A DNA stretch of 64,000 bases from Oceanospirillaceae bacterium (GCA_013215445.1 JABSRA010000010.1:23154-87153); one strand, 5' to 3'; shown: positions 46,255-58,228, numbered from the stretch's first letter. Translations and numbers: made by a program. The notes: generated from the sequence alone by a model not told the origin.

Positions 46255-47022
46255 TTAATTAGTGCTGTTTTTCTGCTCTTTTACCATTTCTTGTTGAGTA
46301 TCTGCTCTAACAATTTCTATCAGCTCTACCTCGAAGATAAGGGTTTCACCGGGACCTATGTCGGCACCCGCGCCCTGATTGCCATAGGCTAGCGTCGAGG
46401 GAATATACAATGTCGCCTTACCGCCCTCCCCGATTAACTGTAAACCCTCTGTCCAGCCGGCAATCACGCCATTAAGTGGGAAAGTTGCCGGCTTATTACG
46501 CTTATAAGAGCTGTCAAATTCACTCCCGGAAATAGACGTACCTTTGTAGTGAACAACCACTGTATCTTGTATAGATGGCCCCTTGCCTTCACCTGGTTTA
46601 GTTATCTCAATCTGCAATCCACTCGATGTGGTGGTGACGCCTTCTCTTTTAGCATTCTCGACCAGGAACTTTTCGCCTAACTCAATATTCGCTTTAGCTT
46701 GCTGTTCAGCTACTAATCTAGCCGCTTCTGCCGCTTTTGCTGCCTGCTTTTGCTGCAGTGCTATTTGCTCGCCTTCAAACTTCTTTAGAGAAGCCTCTAC
46801 CGCCTCATCATCAAGCTGTAGTGTTGCACCTTTATATACATCGTTGATCGCGGCACTAAAGGCCTCAACATCAAGCTGTTCAAAACTAGGTTTCATCTGC
46901 TTCGCTATCATTAAACCAAAGCTATAGCTCAGTTTTTGATCATCACTCTCTAAAGTGGTGGCGAGCGCGGACGTGGTACTCAAAACTGTGGCAACAGCGA
47001 TCGATAAAAGTGCTTTTTTCAT
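46255..47022 (-). CDS. FKBP-type peptidyl-prolyl isomerase (FkpA/Mip type)
   Basis: 255 residues with a signal peptide (MKKALLSIAVATVLSTTSALA). The N-terminal dimerisation domain (to about 125) has the long helix KQAAKAAEAARLVAEQQAKA. The FKBP domain has VHYKGTSISGSEFDSSYKRN, PLNGVIAGWTEGLQLIGEGG, YIPSTLAYGNQGAGADIGPG and ETLIFEVELIEI. It acts in periplasmic or outer-membrane protein folding. Confidence 0.94.
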   Translation of the reverse strand: MKKALLSIAVATVLSTTSALATTLESDDQKLSYSFGLMIAKQMKPSFEQLDVEAFSAAINDVYKGATLQLDDEAVEASLKKFEGEQIALQQKQAAKAAEAARLVAEQQAKANIELGEKFLVENAKREGVTTTSSGLQIEITKPGEGKGPSIQDTVVVHYKGTSISGSEFDSSYKRNKPATFPLNGVIAGWTEGLQLIGEGGKATLYIPSTLAYGNQGAGADIGPGETLIFEVELIEIVRADTQQEMVKEQKNSTN

Positions 47023-47183
47023 GTTAAATCCTTAAAAAATATCTAAAAAAATCTACAAATATAACCTTAAGACTAAGACAATAACAGCCATAAAAGTTCT
47101 GCTAAATACTAAATATATCTACTATAAAGATTAGTTTACCAAGAGAATTTAGCATAATTATAGTGGCTAATCTGCCAACTCCC

Positions 47184-47711
47184 CTAATTGTTCAAAAAAC
47201 CAACAGCCAACTTCTCCAAGTTATTCCAAACTGATTGTTCAGCCTCATCGATAGCGCTACCCGCAGTGATGTGTGCCTGTCGGCAAAAGTCAAAATTACC
47301 AATAATTAGAGAATGAAGGTCCACGCCCACCGCTGCTGGTTTAGCGGCACTAGCATACTCTGTATACATCATCTCAAGTTCAACTTGTTCAGCTGCCAAC
47401 TCGGCACCTAACAACGCTTGATAACAACTGCCTATGTGCGATTGCAAATCCACATTCTTAGACATTAATTGTCTAGTCAACTTGCGAATCTGCCGCAGGG
47501 GCGATGTCACATCTTGTCGCCACTCTTTACTACCACTAGCGACGTCTACTAAACGTGTTAGCCGTAAGTGATTACTCGCCAACCAAGTGGCAAAAATCAA
47601 CTGATTGACATTATATCCCCAGCTGTTTTGTAGTGTTAACAACTCGTCACAAACCCCTGTACTCGCATAAAATTCTTTGGCGAACTGCCATAATGTATTG
47701 TCTATCTTCAT
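47184..47711 (-). CDS. TIGR02444 family protein
   Basis: 175 residues from ATG 47711; the frame extends to 47837 but over the promoter of the divergent ABC-F gene. MKIDNTLWQFAKEFYASTGV, then LQNSWGYNVNQLIFATWLAS and WRQDVTSPLRQIRKLTRQLM, match the conserved TIGR02444 family found next to the ABC-F protein in many gammaproteobacteria. Function unknown. Confidence 0.88.
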   Translation of the reverse strand: MKIDNTLWQFAKEFYASTGVCDELLTLQNSWGYNVNQLIFATWLASNHLRLTRLVDVASGSKEWRQDVTSPLRQIRKLTRQLMSKNVDLQSHIGSCYQALLGAELAAEQVELEMMYTEYASAAKPAAVGVDLHSLIIGNFDFCRQAHITAGSAIDEAEQSVWNNLEKLAVGFLNN

Positions 47712-47799
47712 CTTCTCTCGCCTTTTGAGCATACAAATTTCACCCGCCGTGCTAGAATCGCCGGCGACATTTTCTTTAAAAACTACCCTTCGGCCCAAG

Positions 47800-49701
47800 A
47801 TGATCCAATTACTAGAACTCAGTTTACTGCGCGGCACTCAGCAATTATTAAAGCATGCTGACCTCACTTTACACTCCGGCTGGAAGGTGGGAATTATTGG
47901 GGCCAATGGCGTCGGCAAATCCAGTTTATTCAAGCTATTGATAGGTGAGTTACAACTCGATGCCGGTGAACTAAAAATGTCAGGCAATCAAACTATCGCG
48001 CACATGGCACAAGAAGTACACAGCAATAACCGCAATGTTTTAGACTATGTGTTAGATGGTGACACCGCGCTGAGAAAAATTCAAGCGCAATTACAGCATG
48101 CTGAACAAGAAGATATGGCGGGGCGCATTGGCGAATTACACGCCCAATTGGACAATATTGATGGTTACACAGCAGAGTCAAGAGCCCAGCAATTATTGAA
48201 CGGCCTGGGGTTTTCCAACGATGATGCCCAGCGGGATATAAGCGATTTATCGGGTGGCTGGCGGATACGCTTAAATCTAGCTAAAGCGCTAATGTGCCGC
48301 TCAGACATCCTGCTCTTGGATGAACCAACCAACCACTTAGATCTGGACGCCACACTCTGGCTCGAAACTTGGCTGAAAAATTATACGGGTACACTACTAC
48401 TTATCTCCCATGACCGTGATTTTCTCGATCAAGTAGTCGATCATATCGTGCACATGCACAGTGAAAAATTAGACATTTACAGAGGACAATATAGCGCCTT
48501 TGAACTCGCCAAAGCCGAGCGGTTGGCACAACAGCAAGTACAGTATCAAAAACAGCAAATACGCATCGCCGAAATCGAACAGTTTGTGCGACGCTTTAAA
48601 GCAAAGGCCTCCAAAGCGAAACAGGCCCAGAGCCGAGTTAAAGAATTAGAGCGGATGAATATCATCTCTGCTGCACATGTAGACAGCCCTTTCACCTTTA
48701 GCTTTCAAGCCAGCGAAAAGGTATCTAATCCGCTTTTAACACTCCGTAAAGTGGATTGTGGCTACCCTGACCAGAGTATTTTGACCCAAGTATCTCTATC
48801 CCTGGCCCCCGGTGCCAGAATAGGCCTACTAGGCCCTAATGGCGCCGGAAAATCTACCCTGATTAAGACCTTGGTAGGCGATCTCGCGGCGCTGAGTGGT
48901 GAGCGTAATAGCGGTGAACACCTGCGGGTAGGCTATTTTTCGCAACACCAACTTGAGGCGCTTGATTTAGAGGCATCTCCCATGGTGCACATCATGCGCT
49001 TATCCCCGACGGCGACCGACCAACAGGTACGCAACTATTTAGGTTCATTCGGTTTTTTTGGAGATGATGCATTCACCCCGGTCAAGAAATTTTCCGGCGG
49101 CGAAAAGGCCAGAGTTGCACTGGCGTTAATCGCCTGGCAAAAACCCAATTTATTACTGCTTGACGAGCCCACTAACCACTTAGACTTAGAAGTGCGTCAC
49201 GCTTTAACCATGGCATTACAAGAATTTGAAGGAGCCGTCATTTTGGTCTCCCACGATCGTCATTTACTGCGTAATACCGTCGATGAATTTTTATTGGTTG
49301 CCAACGGTACGGTCGCTGAATTCACCGGTGATCTCAACGATTACCAACAGTGGTTGACCGAACAGCGCCGAAACTTATCACCCAACAAAATGGTGAGTCG
49401 CGAGAACCGCTCGCAAAGCGCCGATGAGAAAAAGGATCTTAAGCGTTTAGCCGCTGAGCGTCGCTCTGCCTTACGACCGCTTAAAAATAGAATTTCCGCG
49501 ATTGAAAAGCTCATCGATACATTGCAAACCAAGTTGAGTGATTGTGAACAACAGCTCAGTGACATCAGCATTTACAACTCTGAAAATAAGGACAAGTTAA
49601 AAACGATACTGGCGGAACAAGCCACGGCAAAATCTCAATTTGAGCACGCTGAAGAAGAGTGGCTGGAAAAATTAGAAGAGCTTGAATTGTTAGAAGAATA
49701 A
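47800..49701 (+). CDS. yheS: ABC-F translation factor, YheS type
   Basis: 633 residues from ATG 47800. It has two ABC ATPase domains: GIIGANGVGKSSLFKLLIG, LSGGWRIRLNLAKAL, LLLDEPTNHLD; and LLGPNGAGKSTLIKTLVG, FSGGEKARVALAL, LLLDEPTNHLD. The linker holds the positively charged FVRRFKAKASKAKQAQSRVKELERM. A C-terminal coiled coil follows (about 560-633). No membrane segment is present. It acts on ribosomes. The frame extends upstream to 47677 without support. Its divergent partner is TIGR02444. Confidence 0.92.
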   Translation: MIQLLELSLLRGTQQLLKHADLTLHSGWKVGIIGANGVGKSSLFKLLIGELQLDAGELKMSGNQTIAHMAQEVHSNNRNVLDYVLDGDTALRKIQAQLQHAEQEDMAGRIGELHAQLDNIDGYTAESRAQQLLNGLGFSNDDAQRDISDLSGGWRIRLNLAKALMCRSDILLLDEPTNHLDLDATLWLETWLKNYTGTLLLISHDRDFLDQVVDHIVHMHSEKLDIYRGQYSAFELAKAERLAQQQVQYQKQQIRIAEIEQFVRRFKAKASKAKQAQSRVKELERMNIISAAHVDSPFTFSFQASEKVSNPLLTLRKVDCGYPDQSILTQVSLSLAPGARIGLLGPNGAGKSTLIKTLVGDLAALSGERNSGEHLRVGYFSQHQLEALDLEASPMVHIMRLSPTATDQQVRNYLGSFGFFGDDAFTPVKKFSGGEKARVALALIAWQKPNLLLLDEPTNHLDLEVRHALTMALQEFEGAVILVSHDRHLLRNTVDEFLLVANGTVAEFTGDLNDYQQWLTEQRRNLSPNKMVSRENRSQSADEKKDLKRLAAERRSALRPLKNRISAIEKLIDTLQTKLSDCEQQLSDISIYNSENKDKLKTILAEQATAKSQFEHAEEEWLEKLEELELLEE

Positions 49702-49827
49702 TACCGGGAACTTTAATTAGCCAGTGGGCGCATAATTAGTCGACCGCATCCTATCAATAGCCATTAGATGGAAACCCAATGAATAACGGCTGATCGTTAA
49801 GCCAGCCACTGCTAGCCTTAGCACCAA

Positions 49828-49851
49828 CCGCAAAGCTTCAAAGCTTTGCGG
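49828..49851. terminator. Hairpin between convergent ABC-F and YbaK-HDOD genes
   Basis: CCGCAAAGCTT and AAGCTTTGCGG form a perfect 11-bp stem with a two-base loop, seven bases before the end of the minus-strand gene. Confidence 0.65.
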
Positions 49852-49858
49852 ATGCTGA

Positions 49859-51262
49859 CTATGTTCGGGAAGCTTCTCTTTTCTGCTGTGTTTCGAGCAT
49901 TCTCACCAACTCGAGTAATTCCTCCCCTTTTTCTAACATCGCGCTGCACTCTTCCATCACCTCAGCTTCTAATAGACCGACCGCCTGTAGAACTTTAGCG
50001 TCTAAACGCTCGATAGGGCCATCGGCAAAACCTACCGTTCGCAATACCCTGCTGGCTAAATTGACCAATTGAGCATGCTGATTCGACCTGCTGTGCAGTG
50101 GTGAGTTGATATATCTTACACCCACACAAACTTCTTTAGGCAGTGACCAGCATTCAAACAGCCATGCGGCCACTTGTTCGCGAGTAACATTTAAAACATG
50201 CCGTTCGGTCTGCTCGATACTCATATGAGGATTGACTTCTAAATAACGAGACAGCAGCGCAAAATGTGGTGGAAACAAATGCGCTAGAGCAGCGTAGCCA
50301 AAATTGTGTACCAGCCCAGTTAAATACACTAATCCAGCTTTGGGCAGATCATCACCGGTCATTCGCTTACATAGACGCTCTGCAAGTGTCGCAGTGTAAA
50401 TCGCCTGGATCCAATAGGGGGTGTGACCACGAGGCGCCTCATCTGGGATACTTAAGGTTTTACCCATGGAGACTCCCAAGGCTAAATTCACCACTAAATC
50501 AAAGCCCAATACCCTAATCACTGCATCATCTATCGATTGCAGCTCACCGGGAGTGGCATAATAAGGCGAGGCTGCCCAACTCATTACTTGTGCTGCCAGT
50601 GATGGGTCTACTTTGACAATCGGTAATAATTTATCGACCCCGGCGAGTGGGTCTGCTCTGAGCTCTGTGATCTTCTGCGCTGTGGGGGGTAAACTAGGCA
50701 GTCCTAAGGTATCCTCCATCCGCTGTTTAATACGCAATGCGGTAAATTTTTCGACCGCTTTGGTGATGACTTCTCGATCAGTTCCCTGTGGTTGCTCCCC
50801 GAGAATTTGTGCAGGGCTTATACCTACTGAGATCACAGAAGCCGATCCCTCTAACCATTTACGGGGTACATTAAAAGCCAGACCCGAATGCGGCTCTATC
50901 ACTGACAGTGCCTGCAGATCTACGCAGCTCTTATCTAAATAGACTGGCAGCGAGAAAAGTTTGCGCTGCCCTTCCGTGGTTGAAAGTGCTTCTTGATTAA
51001 AGAACTTTTCAACATTTTCAGCGCGTACCGGCTGTAATTGACGTGACGTTTCTCGCCAAAGCACCGCTAAATTGAGCAAGTGCGAAGCGGGTAACAATAC
51101 TAAAACCTTACCTTCATTATCATGCAATAAAGCAATACGAATCGTATTATTACTATCGGTGACATTATCCAATCTGTGAACTCCAACAGCCAATTGATCC
51201 ACCTCCTTTCGAATATAGGCTTTACTCAAATGATAAATACAACTGATTAGACTCAGACACAA
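49859..51262 (-). CDS. YbaK-like / HDOD fusion protein
   Basis: 467 residues; the true start may be later than 51262. Residues about 30-160 resemble aminoacyl-tRNA deacylase (YbaK/ProX) folds (VLVLLPASHLLNLAVLWRET; GLAFNVPRKWLEGSASVISV). Residues about 190-400 are HDOD: TLGLPSLPPTAQKITELRAD, VDPSLAAQVMSWAASPYYAT, VIRVLGFDLVVNLALGVSMG and LVYLTGLVHNFGYAALAHLF. This fusion is widespread in gammaproteobacteria with unknown role. It is on the same strand and downstream of spoT, separated by about 200 bp. Confidence 0.88.
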   Translation of the reverse strand: MCLSLISCIYHLSKAYIRKEVDQLAVGVHRLDNVTDSNNTIRIALLHDNEGKVLVLLPASHLLNLAVLWRETSRQLQPVRAENVEKFFNQEALSTTEGQRKLFSLPVYLDKSCVDLQALSVIEPHSGLAFNVPRKWLEGSASVISVGISPAQILGEQPQGTDREVITKAVEKFTALRIKQRMEDTLGLPSLPPTAQKITELRADPLAGVDKLLPIVKVDPSLAAQVMSWAASPYYATPGELQSIDDAVIRVLGFDLVVNLALGVSMGKTLSIPDEAPRGHTPYWIQAIYTATLAERLCKRMTGDDLPKAGLVYLTGLVHNFGYAALAHLFPPHFALLSRYLEVNPHMSIEQTERHVLNVTREQVAAWLFECWSLPKEVCVGVRYINSPLHSRSNQHAQLVNLASRVLRTVGFADGPIERLDAKVLQAVGLLEAEVMEECSAMLEKGEELLELVRMLETQQKREASRT

Positions 51263-51471
51263 GCGCCTCTATTGTCTTAAAAGTAGTATTTATGCTTTAT
51301 ACGTTATTATTTAGCAACATTACTGACGTCTCTCAACCGTTGTCTGCTGGGGGACTGCCGACTAACTTACGAGTATTTTCGCCTTATTAACTACATCTAT
51401 TTATTTAACATCTCAAGTTACTATATATTTATTCAAGCCATTGGCAAAGAAATTAACCTCTGATAAATAGG

Positions 51472-53577
51472 TTATATTCTCGATACTCGGCTGACTGTTT
51501 TAAGTGCCCGTAGCTTTTTAATGGTTCTCGCCAAATGGATTCGACCTCTGACTCCCAATTCCATATCCACGGAGCAAAGTAAGCCCTCTTTTTCACCTAA
51601 ATCCATTTTCAGAATATTGGCGCCATCTGCCGATGCCGTGGTCGCAAGATTGGCGATAATTCCCCTTTCAGAGGCAACTTCTAACTTGAGGCCCACATTG
51701 AACTCCTCATCTAAATCATCCGACCACTCTAAATAGATACATTTTTCTGGATCATCTTTCATGGAGCGGATGTTTTTACAATTAATCCGATGCACCACAA
51801 ACCCGCGACCACTGCTGGTATAACCTACAATGCCATCCCCAGGTATAGGCTGACAACATTTAGCATAGGCGATGACCACGCCTTCCGTTCCCTCTATCGC
51901 CAGCGATTTACGAGATAATTTAGTCTCGAGTTGAGCATCTACAGGCGGTCTTAATTTTCTGGCGACTACATAGGACATCAAATTACCGACGCCAATTTCC
52001 TGCAGTAGAGCATCCATCGATTCCAGATTTGCCTCACGCAAAAAATCTGCCATTTTCTGCTCATCTACTTCGTCAGTGCTAATCCCAAACTGACCTAAGA
52101 ACTGATTGAGCAAGCGTCTGCCCATTTGGATAGACTCGTCGCGTTCCTGATGTTTCAAGAAATGCCGAATGCTGGAGCGAGCTTTGCCAGTCACCACAAA
52201 ATTCAACCAAGCCATATTAGGCTTGGCACTAGGGGTGCGAATAATCTCCACTGTCTGGCCACTTTCAAGAGGCTCTGACAAGGGCACCAAGCGCCGATTA
52301 ACGCGACAGGACACACAAGAATTACCTACATCGGTATGTATCGCATAGGCAAAATCGACTGCTGTAGCACCCGGCGGCAATTCATAAATACGCCCTTTGG
52401 GAGTAAAGACATAAACTTCATCTGGAAACAGGTCCTTTTTAACGTTATCGATAAACTCCATCGAGTCACCGGCGCGCTTTTGCATCTCCAGTAAATCTTG
52501 CACCCACTTTCTGGCACGATTAAAAGAGCTAAGCGCCACATCAGAGCTACCTTTATAATAACTATGCTCGGCAATCCCCTGCATCGCAACCGCATCCATT
52601 TCCTTAGTGCGAATTTGCACCTCTATACTGATATCCTTAGCGCCAAATAATTCAGTATGCAATGACTGATAGCCATTACCTTTAGGGATCGCAATATAAT
52701 CTTTAAAACGGCCGTGCACCGGTTTATACAAATTATGCACAGAGCCTAACACCCGATAACACTCATCCACAGTATTTGTCACAATACGAAAGGCAAACAC
52801 ATCCATGATGTCTACGAACTGTTTACGCTGGGTTTTCATTTTCAAATAAATACTGTACAAATGTTTTTCGCGGCCAAAGACGATGCATTGCAGCCCCTCT
52901 TGGTTCAGCCTCGCCTGAATAGAGGCTTCAATATTGGTAATTAAATCTTTGCGCTGCCCCCGAGCCTTGGTAACTGCTTGACGAATCCGCCTGGCGCGCA
53001 TTGGGTAGTAGGAGAAGAAGGAGAGTTCCTGTAATTCTATTTGAATATTACGCATCCCTAAACGGGCGGCGATAGGTGCATAGATGTCGAGGGTTTCTTT
53101 GGCTATTCGTCGTCGCTTGTGCGCGGGCATAGCCCCTAGCGTACGCATGTTATGTAATCTATCGGCAAGCTTTACTAAAATAACTCGAATATCTTCAGCC
53201 ATGGCCATGACCATTTTTTGAAAATTCTCTGCCTGAGCTTGCGCCTTAGTTTCACCTTCTAGATGGGTAAGCTTTGAAACACCTTCCACAATAGTGGCAA
53301 CCGACGTGCCGAATTGGCGCTCAATACCGGAAAAATCAACTTCGGTGTCTTCAATGACATCGTGCAGCATTGCGGCCATCAGGCTTTGATGGTCCATGTG
53401 CATAGTGGCTAGTATACTAGATACCGCCAGGGGATGGGTTACGTAGGGTTCGCCTGATTTACGCCACTGCCCTTCATGAGCTTGCTCTGCATAAAAATAA
53501 GCACGACGCACTTGATGGACCATTTCAGGGTCCAGATAATCAACAAGTCGATCAGAAAGTGAATCGATATCGGGCAT
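51472..53577 (-). CDS. spoT: Bifunctional (p)ppGpp synthetase/hydrolase
   Basis: 701 residues. The HD hydrolase domain (about 25-190) shows THPLAVSSIL, AAMLHDVIEDT and KLADRLHNMRTL. The synthetase domain (about 230-340) shows DIMDVFAFRIV, RFKDYIAIPKGNGYQSLHTE and EVQIRTKEMD. A TGS domain (VYVFTPKGRIYELPPGATAVDFAY) and a C-terminal ACT domain (VASERGIIANLATTASADGANI) follow. The hydrolase motif makes it SpoT-type. It is third in the gmk-rpoZ-spoT operon order, with 72 bp after rpoZ. Confidence 0.96.
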   Translation of the reverse strand: MPDIDSLSDRLVDYLDPEMVHQVRRAYFYAEQAHEGQWRKSGEPYVTHPLAVSSILATMHMDHQSLMAAMLHDVIEDTEVDFSGIERQFGTSVATIVEGVSKLTHLEGETKAQAQAENFQKMVMAMAEDIRVILVKLADRLHNMRTLGAMPAHKRRRIAKETLDIYAPIAARLGMRNIQIELQELSFFSYYPMRARRIRQAVTKARGQRKDLITNIEASIQARLNQEGLQCIVFGREKHLYSIYLKMKTQRKQFVDIMDVFAFRIVTNTVDECYRVLGSVHNLYKPVHGRFKDYIAIPKGNGYQSLHTELFGAKDISIEVQIRTKEMDAVAMQGIAEHSYYKGSSDVALSSFNRARKWVQDLLEMQKRAGDSMEFIDNVKKDLFPDEVYVFTPKGRIYELPPGATAVDFAYAIHTDVGNSCVSCRVNRRLVPLSEPLESGQTVEIIRTPSAKPNMAWLNFVVTGKARSSIRHFLKHQERDESIQMGRRLLNQFLGQFGISTDEVDEQKMADFLREANLESMDALLQEIGVGNLMSYVVARKLRPPVDAQLETKLSRKSLAIEGTEGVVIAYAKCCQPIPGDGIVGYTSSGRGFVVHRINCKNIRSMKDDPEKCIYLEWSDDLDEEFNVGLKLEVASERGIIANLATTASADGANILKMDLGEKEGLLCSVDMELGVRGRIHLARTIKKLRALKTVSRVSRI

Positions 53578-53649
53578 TGTGCTTCCTGTATACTTATGCG
53601 GTTAAGGTATACAGTTATAATGCCCCATTACAGGCCGCTAGGATAGCTC

Positions 53650-53859
53650 CTATAAGCCTATATCGTTAAGAATAGAACTATCTATATGGCCCTCTGCAAT
53701 TTCACGTAATGCGATAACAGTTTCTTTATCATTTTCTCTATCAACTAGAGGATCTTTACCGCCAGTGGCTAGCTGACGCGCACGCTTAGCTGCAACCATC
53801 ACTAATTCAAAACGGTTTTCTACATTATCTAAGCAATCTTCAACTGTTACACGAGCCAT
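53650..53859 (-). CDS. rpoZ: RNA polymerase omega subunit
   Basis: 69 residues from ATG 53859 ([20 protein letters not shown]). It is shorter than most (75-90) but contains the full omega core, [20 protein letters not shown] and [13 protein letters not shown]. The frame runs back to 53889 without support. It lies between gmk and spoT, the conserved order. Confidence 0.95.
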   Translation of the reverse strand: MARVTVEDCLDNVENRFELVMVAAKRARQLATGGKDPLVDRENDKETVIALREIAEGHIDSSILNDIGL

Positions 53860-53948
53860 GGTAAACCTCAATTTAATATTTAGTATCACAGATACACAAA
53901 CGGACGCAGAATAATACAGAATATTCGACTAACATTCAATCTATTTAT

Positions 53949-54952
<1,004 letters not shown>

Positions 54953-57046
54953 ATGTCTGACTTATCCCATTACAGAAACATTGGTATTTTCGCCCACGTA
55001 GACGCGGGTAAAACCACCACCACAGAACGTATCTTGAAGCTAACTGGCCAAATCCACAAGACAGGTGAGGTTCACGATGGTGAGTCAACTACCGACTTCA
55101 TGGAACAGGAAGCCGAGCGCGGAATAACTATCCAATCAGCGGCGGTAAGCTGCTTCTGGAAAGATCACCGTTTAAACGTTATCGATACTCCCGGCCACGT
55201 TGACTTCACTGTAGAAGTTTACCGCTCGCTAAAAGTATTAGACGGCGGCATCGGTGTTTTCTGTGGATCTGGTGGTGTTGAACCTCAGTCAGAAACTAAC
55301 TGGCGCTACGCGAACGAATCTGAAGTTGCACGTATCATCTTCGTTAACAAATTAGACCGTATCGGTGCTGATTTCCTACGTGTTGTGCAGCAAACTAAAG
55401 ACGTGCTAGCTGCTAATCCGCTAGTCATGGTGCTACCAATTGGCATCGAAGACGATTTCGTCGGTGTTGTTGACTTGCTAACGCGTAAGGCATTCATCTG
55501 GGATGACACAGGCCTTCCGGAGAACTTCGAAATTACTGATGTTCCCGCGGACATGGTTGATCTGGTTGAAGAGTGGCGTGAAAAGCTTATCGAGACTGCT
55601 GTTGAGCAGGACGATGACATCATGGAAGCTTACATGGAAGGCGAAGAGCCTTCTATGGAAGACATTAAGATGTGTATCCGTAAAGGCACACGCACCATGG
55701 ACTTCTTCCCAACTTACTGTGGTTCTGCTTTCAAGAACAAAGGCGTACAGAACATCCTCGACGCTGTTGTTGATTACCTACCGAGCCCAGATGAAGTTGA
55801 TCCACAGCCGCTAACCGATGAAGAAGGCGAGCCTACGGGCAAATTTGCAATCGTTTCTACGACAGAATCATTTAAAGCACTTGCTTTCAAAATTTCAGAT
55901 GACCGTTTTGGCGCGCTTACCTTCGTTCGTATTTACTCTGGTACGCTGAAAAAGGGTGATACCATCCTCAATGCTGCAACTGGAAAAACTGAGCGTATCG
56001 GCCGCATGTGTGAAATGCAAGCTGACGAGCGTAAAGAGCTAGCCTTTGCCCAAGCCGGTGACATCATCGCGATCGTTGGTATGAAAACTAACGTGCAAAC
56101 AGGTCACACACTATGTGATCCGAAAGACCCTATCATCCTTGAAGCGATGGTTTTCCCGACACCGGTAATCTCTATCTCTGTGACACCTAAAGATAAAGGG
56201 TCAACTGAGAAAATGGGTATTGCTATCGGTAAAATGGTTGCAGAAGATCCAACCTTTAAAGTTGAAACTGACCAAGACTCAGGCGAGACAATTCTCTCTG
56301 GTATGGGCGAGCTTCACTTAGATATCAAAGTAGATATCTTAAAGCGTACCTATGGCGTTGACCTTGAAGTAGGCCAGCCACAGGTTGCCTACCGCGAGAC
56401 AATCACCGCTGAAATTGACGATTCTTACACGCATAAGAAGCAGTCGGGTGGTTCTGGACAATACGGTAAAATCGATTACAAAATCAAGCCGGGCGAGCCT
56501 GGATCTGGTTTCGTATTCACCTCATCTGTTGTCGGTGGTAACGTTCCTAAGGAATTCTTCCCCGCCATTGAGAAGGGCTTCAAGAGCATGATGGAAACGG
56601 GCACATTGGCCGGCTTCCCAGTTCTCGATGTTGAAATCGAAGTGTATGACGGTGGATTCCACGCTGTTGACTCCTCGGCAATTGCCTTCGAAATCGCTGC
56701 TAAAGGCGCTTTCCGTCAGTCCATTCCCAAGGCTTCACCACAGTTGATTGAGCCTATCATGGCCGTTGACGTATTCACTCCAGACGATCACGTTGGTGAC
56801 GTTATCGGCGATCTTAACCGTCGTCGCGGCATGATCAAGGACCAAGAAGCGGGTGTTACTGGTGTTCGCGTCAAGGCTGACGTTCCTCTTTCGGAAATGT
56901 TTGGTTACATCGGCAGTTTGCGTACCATGACTTCTGGCCGCGGTCAGTTCTCCATGGAATTCTCGCACTACCTACCTTGCCCTAATTCGGTTGCTGAAAA
57001 AGTAATGGAAGACGAAAAAGCTAAAAAGGCAGCTAAAAACAAGTAA
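54953..57046 (+). CDS. fusA: Elongation factor G, EF-G2 type
   Basis: 697 residues of a translational GTPase. G1 [15 protein letters not shown]2 [11 protein letters not shown]3 DTPGHVDF and NKLD are intact. Domain IV has [34 protein letters not shown] and [20 protein letters not shown]. The sequence is of the second EF-G type found in Vibrio and relatives, outside the str operon, so a canonical fusA should exist elsewhere (inference). Codon use looks that of a well-expressed gene. It is followed by a strong terminator. Confidence 0.94.
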   Translation: MSDLSHYRNIGIFAHVDAGKTTTTERILKLTGQIHKTGEVHDGESTTDFMEQEAERGITIQSAAVSCFWKDHRLNVIDTPGHVDFTVEVYRSLKVLDGGIGVFCGSGGVEPQSETNWRYANESEVARIIFVNKLDRIGADFLRVVQQTKDVLAANPLVMVLPIGIEDDFVGVVDLLTRKAFIWDDTGLPENFEITDVPADMVDLVEEWREKLIETAVEQDDDIMEAYMEGEEPSMEDIKMCIRKGTRTMDFFPTYCGSAFKNKGVQNILDAVVDYLPSPDEVDPQPLTDEEGEPTGKFAIVSTTESFKALAFKISDDRFGALTFVRIYSGTLKKGDTILNAATGKTERIGRMCEMQADERKELAFAQAGDIIAIVGMKTNVQTGHTLCDPKDPIILEAMVFPTPVISISVTPKDKGSTEKMGIAIGKMVAEDPTFKVETDQDSGETILSGMGELHLDIKVDILKRTYGVDLEVGQPQVAYRETITAEIDDSYTHKKQSGGSGQYGKIDYKIKPGEPGSGFVFTSSVVGGNVPKEFFPAIEKGFKSMMETGTLAGFPVLDVEIEVYDGGFHAVDSSAIAFEIAAKGAFRQSIPKASPQLIEPIMAVDVFTPDDHVGDVIGDLNRRRGMIKDQEAGVTGVRVKADVPLSEMFGYIGSLRTMTSGRGQFSMEFSHYLPCPNSVAEKVMEDEKAKKAAKNK

Positions 57047-57067
57047 TTTAGTTGTTATAACTAGCAG

Positions 57068-57098
57068 AAACCGCGGGTGAAAACTCGCGGTTTTTTTA
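57068..57098 (+). terminator. Rho-independent terminator of fusA
   Basis: AAACCGCGGGT and ACTCGCGGTTT pair (one G-T), loop GAAA, then a run of seven T. Confidence 0.92.
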
Positions 57099-57283
57099 TG
57101 CCTATTTATCGACCGTAGACCATAGGCCATCGCATACTCATCAATATTTTCACTGATTTTTTGCAATGCAGTTAAACGTTAGTATTACGCAATATTACAG
57201 TTATTATCGGACACCGCTAGCCAAGTGATAACCAATATAATATTATGCGTCTTTATTTTAGTCATTATTCCTAAAGGATAGCC

Positions 57284-58147
57284 ATGCAAGCAAGTCTTAA
57301 TACAGTACCCAGCGCCAGTATATTTAGGTATAAAGAAGATCGCTGGCCCGTTGCCATTATCCTAAGCCTAACCGTTATCGATTTTATCTTATACTTCGCA
57401 GTCACTAGCATCACGGTTTTCATCACTTATTACGCTATTATGTTGATCCCAAAAGGGGTGATTTGCGCTTGGAACCATCACCATCAACATTTATTTACTT
57501 TTCGCAATAAACACCTGAACCGGTTTTTAGAATTTTTCTACGCACTACACACCGGTGTTACTACCCACCTTTGGCGCCTGCATCACGTACTGGGCCATCA
57601 TTTGAACTTTCTTGATCAAGAGATAGATGAGAGCCGCTGGATGCGTAAGGATGGCTCTAAAATGGGAGTATTGGAGTATTCGTTAGAAGTGGCACTCACT
57701 GCATACCCCAGAGGTTATACCGTAGGCAAAAAACACCCTAAGCAACTTAAGATCTTTGTCAGATATACCGCGCTGACTTTCGCGATTATTATTGGCTTGG
57801 TTATCTGGAACCCACTGGCCGCTCTATTTCTCTTCGTACTACCCATGATCACCAGTTTATTGTTCACCGCCTACGTCACTTATGAGCATCATTCAGGACT
57901 AGATACCGAAAATGAATTTGAAGCGTCTCATAACAATCTTAACTCAGTCTTTAATTTTTTAACCGGAAATCTTGGATATCATACTGCTCACCATTATAAG
58001 GGTGGCTTACACTGGTCAAAATTACCTAAGTTACACGCAAAAATTGCGCATAAAATTCCAGAACATCTCTATCAAAAATCCAACATCACCAAACTAATGC
58101 TCGGTGGCTTTATTCTCAATCTGTTTAATCGCTCTACCAGCAAATAA
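57284..58147 (+). CDS. Fatty acid desaturase-like membrane protein
   Basis: 287 residues with several hydrophobic helices and the three His boxes of di-iron desaturases/hydroxylases: NHHHQH (about 65-70), HLWRLHHVLGHH (about 95-106) and GYHTAHH (about 226-232), plus YEHHSG. It should introduce a double bond or hydroxyl into a lipid acyl chain, using electrons from a partner not seen here. It has its own terminator and is monocistronic. Substrate unknown. Confidence 0.9.
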   Translation: MQASLNTVPSASIFRYKEDRWPVAIILSLTVIDFILYFAVTSITVFITYYAIMLIPKGVICAWNHHHQHLFTFRNKHLNRFLEFFYALHTGVTTHLWRLHHVLGHHLNFLDQEIDESRWMRKDGSKMGVLEYSLEVALTAYPRGYTVGKKHPKQLKIFVRYTALTFAIIIGLVIWNPLAALFLFVLPMITSLLFTAYVTYEHHSGLDTENEFEASHNNLNSVFNFLTGNLGYHTAHHYKGGLHWSKLPKLHAKIAHKIPEHLYQKSNITKLMLGGFILNLFNRSTSK

Positions 58148-58164
58148 TCATCGGGCAAAATCGG

Positions 58165-58198
58165 GCGCCTGTATCTTTGATGATACAAGCGCTTTTTT
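58165..58198 (+). terminator. Rho-independent terminator of the desaturase
   Basis: GCGCCTGTATC pairs with GATACAAGCGC (one mismatch) around TTTGAT, followed by TTTTTT. Confidence 0.88.
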
Positions 58199-58228
58199 AC
58201 ACCCTTGCTGTTTTGACACCCCGCCAGG

